From IMCC26077 sp964418325 (lineage in GTDB: Bacteria; Actinomycetota; Actinomycetes; Nanopelagicales; Nanopelagicaceae): DNA of 11,248 nt. Numbering within the stretch: the first letter of the stretch is position 1; the number at the start of each line of letters is the position of its first letter. Positions 7,154 to 11,248 of the stretch are shown in pieces. Location: contig CAYQLC010000032.1 in the NCBI GenBank assembly GCA_964418325.1, forward strand, positions 1-11,248. Reading direction: 5' to 3'. The notes beneath the pieces were generated by a model. That model searched no databases and was not told the DNA's origin. It saw nothing but the letters and a program-made list of their open reading frames with translations. Position numbers and translations under genes: made by a program.

Positions 7154-8389
7154 CTACTCCCCTCTTAACAAGTTATCAAGACTTCGCCAGGTGGAGCTAT
7201 TAGCGCTGTCGGTGACTAACAAATGCACGAGCTCAATAACGCTCTGATAACTCTCACCAATCATGCTCATCCACTTTTGCTGTTGCCAGGCGACTTCCTG
7301 TGTATCCCAGAAATCTAATCCGGGAGCGTGCTCAATAAATGCCTCGAAAGCACCGGTCGTGCTCTCGCCGCTGATTAGCGCGCTACCAAGAGGCACATCG
7401 CCACCAAATGCGCTCACCAAAGGTTCTATCGTTGGAGCAGGGGTGAGATCCATTGGATCCTTAGATGCCCAGGCAGCCGCACAATTTAACTGGAGATTCC
7501 ACCAACGTTCCTTCGCTGGATCATTAAGTATTGGAAAGACCCCACCATTGACCGTCACCGATAGTTTTTTAAGTGGCGCTCGGTTCTCCTGAGCAAGACG
7601 AGCCACACCTAAAAGCGCACTATGAATAAAACCAGTTGCTGGGAATGTTCGAACTCTTACTGATGAAATCCCATCTTTGATGAGAGAGCCATCGGTAATC
7701 GTTCCGGCGAGGTCAAAAACCTCGAGCAGTCCTCGATCGCCCTCCCAAAGATTGGTTATCGCAGGTATCCCCTCATAAGCGCCCAATGCCGCAGCGGTGC
7801 CAAGCGCTGCCGCCGCTGCGCGATTAAAGCGAGGAGTGCCCTGCAACTCTCGCGACACTTGACCAGTTCCACCCATATTTGTGCCAGCAAGGTGCAAGGC
7901 GCAACGTGAGGTTGCAGGATCCAGATTAAGTCCTGCTGCAGTTGCGGTAGCAGCACCAAAAGTTCCTGCCGTTGCCGTGATATGCCAGCGCTTACGGTGT
8001 CCTGGACCAAAGAAATGTGCCACTGATGCGCTAGCACGCATGCCAGCGAGCGTTGATTGGATGAAGTACTCTCGAGAATGCGGCAAGGAAAGTGCGGTCG
8101 CAAGGCTAGTAGCAAAGACAACCGAGCCTGGATGATTTACCGCTGACCAATCCAAATCATCTTTATCTTCGAATGCAGATTGGCTTGCCAATCTCGCTGC
8201 TAAGCCGATTACGCCCTCACTTTTTAGGAGAGATGGCTTTTGATTAAGGGCATTAGCGCTTGCCACACAAATAATGAAATCAGTGAGGAGTACTTCAAGT
8301 CTGTTGAGATTTGCTGGTGCGAAGTCGAGCGTTGTGAAATCGCAGAGCTCGGTAATCAGTTGATTTGCTAACTCTCCGCGCTCTGACAT
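7154..8389 (-). CDS. MmgE/PrpD-family protein
   Basis: 411-residue member of the MmgE/PrpD family, whose known enzymes are 2-methylcitrate dehydratase, cis-aconitate decarboxylase and iminodisuccinate epimerase. Family landmarks in order: NHPGSVVFATSLATAL (85-100), RWHITATAGTFGAATA (134-149), the alanine-rich helix after FNR (188-204), ITNLWEGDRGLLEVF (211-225) and the FPATGFIHSALLG strand-helix (249-261) with His256. Two departures: the TK motif that usually precedes the alanine-rich helix reads TPRFNR, so the conserved lysine looks replaced, and the protein is about 40-50 residues shorter than usual with a reduced C-terminal domain. It would act on a small polycarboxylic acid, perhaps with a different reaction. 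ATG 8389 directly abuts the LacI stop, with AAGGGG eight bases upstream, so it is co-translated with the regulator. Confidence 0.85.
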   Translation of the reverse strand: MSERGELANQLITELCDFTTLDFAPANLNRLEVLLTDFIICVASANALNQKPSLLKSEGVIGLAARLASQSAFEDKDDLDWSAVNHPGSVVFATSLATALSLPHSREYFIQSTLAGMRASASVAHFFGPGHRKRWHITATAGTFGAATATAAGLNLDPATSRCALHLAGTNMGGTGQVSRELQGTPRFNRAAAAALGTAAALGAYEGIPAITNLWEGDRGLLEVFDLAGTITDGSLIKDGISSVRVRTFPATGFIHSALLGVARLAQENRAPLKKLSVTVNGGVFPILNDPAKERWWNLQLNCAAAWASKDPMDLTPAPTIEPLVSAFGGDVPLGSALISGESTTGAFEAFIEHAPGLDFWDTQEVAWQQQKWMSMIGESYQSVIELVHLLVTDSANSSTWRSLDNLLRGE

Positions 8390-9397
8390 TTACAGAACCC
8401 CTTGACTACTGGCTCGGGGAGTGAATTTAGTTGCGATGACAGATTCACGCGCTTCATTTCCATTAAGCACCTCAAGAATTAGGTGCGCAGCTTCGCTACC
8501 AATTGCTTCAGGATCGCGATAGACCGAGGAAACATCAGTGGCAAATACATCAAAAAGTGGCCACTCATCTAAAGCCACGAGCGCTATATCTTTCCCAATC
8601 TCTAGTTTCATCTCATTAAATGCGCGCACTACGCCTGCAGTAGATCCGATTCCACCCGCGACAAATGCTGTGGGGCGTGGTGACTTTAACAAGAGATGGC
8701 GCGCGTGAATCAAGGCGTATTCGGCATCGAATCCCCCAAGTGCAATCAACTTCTCGGGTAACGGGATTCCAGATTCGGCAAACGCTTCGCTAAAACCTTT
8801 TATTCGATTTCGAGTGGTGTACACGTTTGCTGCCCCAGAGATGAATGCGATATCTCGATGTCCTTCTTCAATGAGGTGTTTGGTGGCGGCTTTCACTCCA
8901 ATTGCATGATCAGTGATGACAGCACTTGCATTCAATCCTTTGACATCTCGATCCAAAAGCACAAGAGGCGCGCGTAGAGAGAGGATTGTCTTTTTGACAT
9001 AAGGAGAATCTTCGGCAACAAGCGAGGCGATAACCCCATCGACTCGTCTTCTCCGAAGTAGCGCAAAATTCTTCGATTCAGTCTCCACACTTCCATCAGA
9101 GTTCATCAGAATCAGTGAGTAACCGTTGCGGCGAAGCTCCTGTTCACATGCGCGAGCAACTACCGCAAAGAGCGGATTAGCGATATCGCGGATAATAAAT
9201 CCGATGGTGCGCGTTGCGCCGCTGCGAAGTGATTGGGCAAGTAGATCTGGTTCATATCCGAGCGCTTGCGCAGCCTCTTCGACCTTAGCGCGCATACTTG
9301 CTGATACATCGGGGTGCCCAGAGAGCACCCGACTCACGCTGGAGAGAGCAACGCCTGCTCGCGCTGCCACATCACGTATGGTCACTGGACCTTCCAC
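8390..9397 (-). CDS. LacI-family transcriptional regulator
   Basis: 335-residue LacI/GalR regulator from GTG 9397. N-terminal helix-turn-helix VTIRDVAARAGVALSSVSRV (about 5-24), hinge helix AQSLRSG with the minor-groove leucine near 57, then a periplasmic-binding-protein-like sensor domain from about residue 63, with the usual effector contacts RNRIKGF (Arg198) and VALDEWP (Asp277). It should bind a palindrome as a dimer and be released (or occasionally tightened) by a sugar-like or small acid ligand. I chose GTG 9397 because it gives the standard short N-terminus and has AAGGGG nine bases ahead; TTG 9427 adds ten unneeded residues and GTG 9385 is also possible. It heads the operon with MmgE/PrpD, hydrolase and VOC genes and is divergent from the enolase-superfamily gene, so it most likely controls both sides. 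Confidence 0.93.
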   Translation of the reverse strand: MEGPVTIRDVAARAGVALSSVSRVLSGHPDVSASMRAKVEEAAQALGYEPDLLAQSLRSGATRTIGFIIRDIANPLFAVVARACEQELRRNGYSLILMNSDGSVETESKNFALLRRRRVDGVIASLVAEDSPYVKKTILSLRAPLVLLDRDVKGLNASAVITDHAIGVKAATKHLIEEGHRDIAFISGAANVYTTRNRIKGFSEAFAESGIPLPEKLIALGGFDAEYALIHARHLLLKSPRPTAFVAGGIGSTAGVVRAFNEMKLEIGKDIALVALDEWPLFDVFATDVSSVYRDPEAIGSEAAHLILEVLNGNEARESVIATKFTPRASSQGVL

Positions 9398-9406
9398 TAC
9401 TTCACA

Positions 9407-9412
9407 CCCCTT
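9407..9412 (-). promoter_or_regulatory. Ribosome-binding site supporting GTG 9397 as LacI start
   Basis: Minus-strand AAGGGG sits nine bases before GTG 9397. It lies inside the frame if TTG 9427 were used, so it argues for the shorter protein. Moderate strength only. Confidence 0.5.
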
Positions 9413-9439
9413 GACGCTCGTGAGCAATATCTGTAGGTT
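9411..9439 (+). promoter_or_regulatory. Sigma-70-type promoter for the enolase-superfamily gene
   Basis: TTGACG (9411-9416) and TAGGTT (9434-9439) form a -35/-10 pair with a 17-base spacer, predicting a start near 9446 and a leader of about 60 bases to ATG 9509. The -35 is a near match and the -10 keeps TAnnnT. The -35 lies within the ribosome-binding region of the divergent LacI gene, so the two transcription units overlap closely. Confidence 0.55.
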
Positions 9440-9450
9440 CCTCGCAGGAA
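9438..9450. promoter_or_regulatory. Candidate LacI-protein operator
   Basis: TTCCT-CGC-AGGAA is a perfect 5-base inverted repeat centred at 9444, extendable with mismatches to 9436-9452. It overlaps the end of the -10 (TAGGTT) and the predicted start of transcription, and lies between the regulator and its divergent target. A related smaller palindrome, TTCC-T-GGAA, occurs at 9474-9482. Odd-centred spacing is less common for LacI-family sites, whose centre is often CG, so assignment to this regulator is inference. Confidence 0.45.
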
Positions 9451-9508
9451 TCGTTACCAGAATCTAACTCAAATTCCTGGAAAAGACGAGAGGGAATTTT
9501 TAGCCATC

Positions 9509-10636
9509 ATGGATCTGACAATCACAGCAATCGAAACTGAGCAAGTTCGCGTTCCTCTTGCACGCACCTATAAAGGTAGCCATTACAAGATGACCCATCG
9601 CTCCACCATCATCACGCGTGTACATACTGCTAGCGGATTAATCGGCGAAGCCTATGCCGGTGATGAAGATGCTGGTTTGGCCGAGATTGATGGAATCATC
9701 CACGACGAGATTGCACCGGCGCTTCTTGGTCACGATGGATCCGCTATTGAAAAATGTTGGGAATTGGCTCGCCCAGCGACCTGGGACATCCTCCGTGATC
9801 GCCGACTGGGATTAGTTGCCTGCGCCTCTCTCGATGTCACACTCTGGGATCTTTTTGGTCGTTCATTGAATGCGCCACTGTGGAAGCTATGGGGTGGTTA
9901 TCGCTCATCAATTCCGGTTATCACTATCGGCGGTTACTACGGAAGTAATCTGACAATCAAAGAGGAAGTTGAGTATCTGCTCAAGGAAGAGTTTGCTGGA
10001 ATGAAGTTCAAGATTGGTGGCATGACTCCAGAGGAGGATGCCAAGCGATTCAAAGAGGCGCGCAAAGTAGGTGGCGAGAAGTTTCGCATTGCCGTTGATG
10101 CTAACCAGGGCTATTCCACCGCTGACGCGATCAAATTCTCACATCTTGTTGCCGATGACAATTTGCTCTGGTTCGAGGAGCCATGCCAGTGGCAGAACGA
10201 TCGCCGCGCCATGCGCGATGTGCGCTTTGCTGGTGGAGTTCCCGTCTGTGCCGGACAGAGCGAGTTCTCTGCTGCTGGTTGCCGCGACCTCATGGAAACA
10301 GGCTCAATTGACTTCTGTAACTTTGATTCATCATGGTCCGGTGGGCCTACTGAATGGAGAAAAGTAGCTGGTATGGCAACCGTTTACGACGTACGCATGG
10401 CACACCATGAAGAACCACAGGTAGCCTCGCACCTTCTCGCATCTATTCCTCATGGCACGTACCTCGAATATTTCCACCCAGATCGTGATCCAATTTGGCA
10501 CAACATCATCGCTAATCGTCCACGCCTAAATGATGGTTACTTCCAGCTCAATGATCGCCCCGGACTTGGCTGGGAATTAGATCGCGACTACATCGCTAAG
10601 TATCGAATCAATACGCGAATTACTGAGAAAAAATAA
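9509..10636 (+). CDS. Enolase-superfamily enzyme, mandelate racemase group (likely sugar-acid dehydratase or racemase)
   Basis: 375-residue enolase-superfamily protein with an N-terminal capping domain (1-125) and a barrel. Catalytic KFK (K166, K168), metal ligands D197 with N199 (VDANQG) and E223 (FEEP), D273 (NFDSSWSGG) as partner of a histidine at 299 or 300 (AHHEEP), and E320 (YLEYF) all match mandelate racemase positions. The third metal ligand, normally Glu in a GE motif, reads AGQSE, so Gln250 replaces it unless Glu252 takes over. Such enzymes abstract the proton next to a carboxylate and dehydrate sugar acids or racemise 2-hydroxy acids. ATG 9509 is the only sensible start; the nearest purine-rich stretch (GAGAGGG) is about 14 bases away, so initiation may be weak. 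Divergent from LacI and probably controlled by it. Substrate unknown. Confidence 0.92.
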   Translation: MDLTITAIETEQVRVPLARTYKGSHYKMTHRSTIITRVHTASGLIGEAYAGDEDAGLAEIDGIIHDEIAPALLGHDGSAIEKCWELARPATWDILRDRRLGLVACASLDVTLWDLFGRSLNAPLWKLWGGYRSSIPVITIGGYYGSNLTIKEEVEYLLKEEFAGMKFKIGGMTPEEDAKRFKEARKVGGEKFRIAVDANQGYSTADAIKFSHLVADDNLLWFEEPCQWQNDRRAMRDVRFAGGVPVCAGQSEFSAAGCRDLMETGSIDFCNFDSSWSGGPTEWRKVAGMATVYDVRMAHHEEPQVASHLLASIPHGTYLEYFHPDRDPIWHNIIANRPRLNDGYFQLNDRPGLGWELDRDYIAKYRINTRITEKK

Positions 10637-10654
10637 TCTCGATTCTGTTCTCGA

Positions 10655-11248
10655 TTACTTCACGCGCGGTAAGTTGATATTGAACTTGATTGACAGCGCC
10701 CGCACTGCAACCACAACCGTTCCTGCTGCAACTGCAGAGATTCCCGTTGCCAGCGAGAGCGCATCCAAACCAAGGAATGTCAATGCCCCTAGCAATGAAG
10801 AGGTGCCGATCGTCTCTCGATGGAGCAAAATTGGTTCCACCTGACAGAGCACGTCGCGTAACAATCCCCCAGCAACTGCTGTTGTAATTCCCAAGAGCGC
10901 AGCCGAATAAACCGGCGCATTCTTTTCGAGAGCAAACTGTGTTCCAGAGACCACTGCAACTGCAAGACCAAAGGTGTCGATTGAAAGAATAAATACACCT
11001 ACTGGTTTCTTCGCTGGAGCTATCACTGCAAAAAGTACCGCTGCAAGGACGGCAAGAAAATATTGGTACTTATCAAGCCACGAAGGAGCGATTCCTAGAA
11101 AGATATTGCGAAGGGTGCCACCGGTCAGCGATGCGACCAGGGCAATCAAAATAATTCCGGCATAGTCCATATTCCGATTTATTGCGATTCGCGCACCAAC
11201 AACTGCAAAAGCAAAGGTAGCGATGAGGTCTAATGTGAAGACCAATGA
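10655..11248 (-). CDS. TRIC-type cation channel family membrane protein (UPF0126), start beyond the right edge
   Basis: At least 197 residues of a hydrophobic protein with about seven membrane helices arranged as two related halves. Each half carries the family motif: GGTLRN in the first and GGLLRD in the second, with IDTFGLAV between them. These mark the trimeric intracellular cation (TRIC) channel family, formerly UPF0126 (YadS/YicG type), proposed to pass K+ in bacteria. The last codon in the window (11248-11246) is still open, and relatives have several residues before the LDLIATFAFA helix, so the true start is probably outside; TTG 11245 is the only start-like codon inside and looks weak. 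It is convergent with the enolase-superfamily gene, 18 bases apart, and is probably a housekeeping neighbour rather than part of the catabolic locus. Confidence 0.9.
   Translation of the reverse strand, partial: SLVFTLDLIATFAFAVVGARIAINRNMDYAGIILIALVASLTGGTLRNIFLGIAPSWLDKYQYFLAVLAAVLFAVIAPAKKPVGVFILSIDTFGLAVAVVSGTQFALEKNAPVYSAALLGITTAVAGGLLRDVLCQVEPILLHRETIGTSSLLGALTFLGLDALSLATGISAVAAGTVVVAVRALSIKFNINLPRVK

Noticed and set aside
7756..8121. A 121-codon minus-strand frame inside the MmgE/PrpD gene
   Set aside because: Out-of-frame shadow of a gene with strong family motifs; no family resemblance of its own.
9416..9425. GCTC-GT-GAGC as the LacI operator
   Set aside because: Arms are only four bases, it lies inside the possible LacI leader rather than over the promoter start, and the TTCCT/AGGAA palindrome is better placed.
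10637..10656. Short direct repeat TCTCGATT-CTGT-TCTCGATT between the enolase-superfamily and TRIC genes
   Set aside because: Only 8 bases repeated once; no hairpin or T-run, so neither a terminator nor a mobile-element scar can be supported.
1..11248. Defence island, prophage, transposon, CRISPR or RNA gene
   Set aside because: No transposase, integrase, repeat array, nuclease or tRNA-like fold was seen; every gene is metabolic, regulatory or transport.

Overview
The window reads as a gene-dense stretch of chromosome from a streamlined bacterium. Intergenic gaps are tiny, ATGA and longer start/stop overlaps are common, no hairpin terminators are visible, and there are no rRNA, tRNA, CRISPR or transposon sequences. 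Base composition is close to balanced. The gene content (LacI regulator, KduD-like SDR, MR-type dehydratase, TRIC channel, class I bacterial P450) and protein style would fit a freshwater actinobacterium of the Nanopelagicales (acI) kind. That placement is inference, because no phylogenetic marker is present.

Layout, left to right: (1) a leftward pair, a cytochrome P450 (350-1600) followed by the start of a neutral-ceramidase-like protein that runs off the left edge (1-332); (2) divergent from it, a DMT/EamA-type transporter (1665-2495); (3) a leftward SDR oxidoreductase (2504-3268), divergent from a rightward, translationally overlapping trio of KduD-like SDR (3404-4171), AP-endonuclease-2-type TIM-barrel isomerase (4168-5031) and a third SDR (5021-5758); (4) a leftward, tightly coupled operon of LacI-family regulator (8390-9397), MmgE/PrpD protein (7154-8389), HSL-family alpha/beta hydrolase (6207-7151) and VOC metalloprotein (5755-6210); (5) divergent from LacI, a mandelate-racemase-group enolase-superfamily enzyme (9509-10636); (6) convergent with that, a TRIC-type membrane protein open at the right edge (10655-11248).

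All but the last gene look like one catabolic locus for a small organic substrate, probably a carbohydrate-derived acid or an esterified or oxygenated natural product. A plausible division of labour is: hydrolase and P450 open or activate the substrate; three unrelated-looking SDRs oxidise or reduce hydroxyls; the enolase-superfamily enzyme and MmgE/PrpD protein do acid dehydration, epimerisation or decarboxylation chemistry; the TIM-barrel and VOC enzymes isomerise or epimerise; the DMT protein moves substrate or product; and the LacI protein senses an intermediate. The substrate cannot be read from sequence.

Regulation is partly visible. Good -35/-10 pairs with 17-base spacers lie in front of the leftward SDR (3353-3381) and the enolase-superfamily gene (9411-9439). 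Each has a small palindrome over its -10 or start point, the usual place for a repressor. Several starts are better placed than the longest open frame suggests (SDR at 3268, KduD-like at 3404, TIM barrel at 4168, LacI at 9397).
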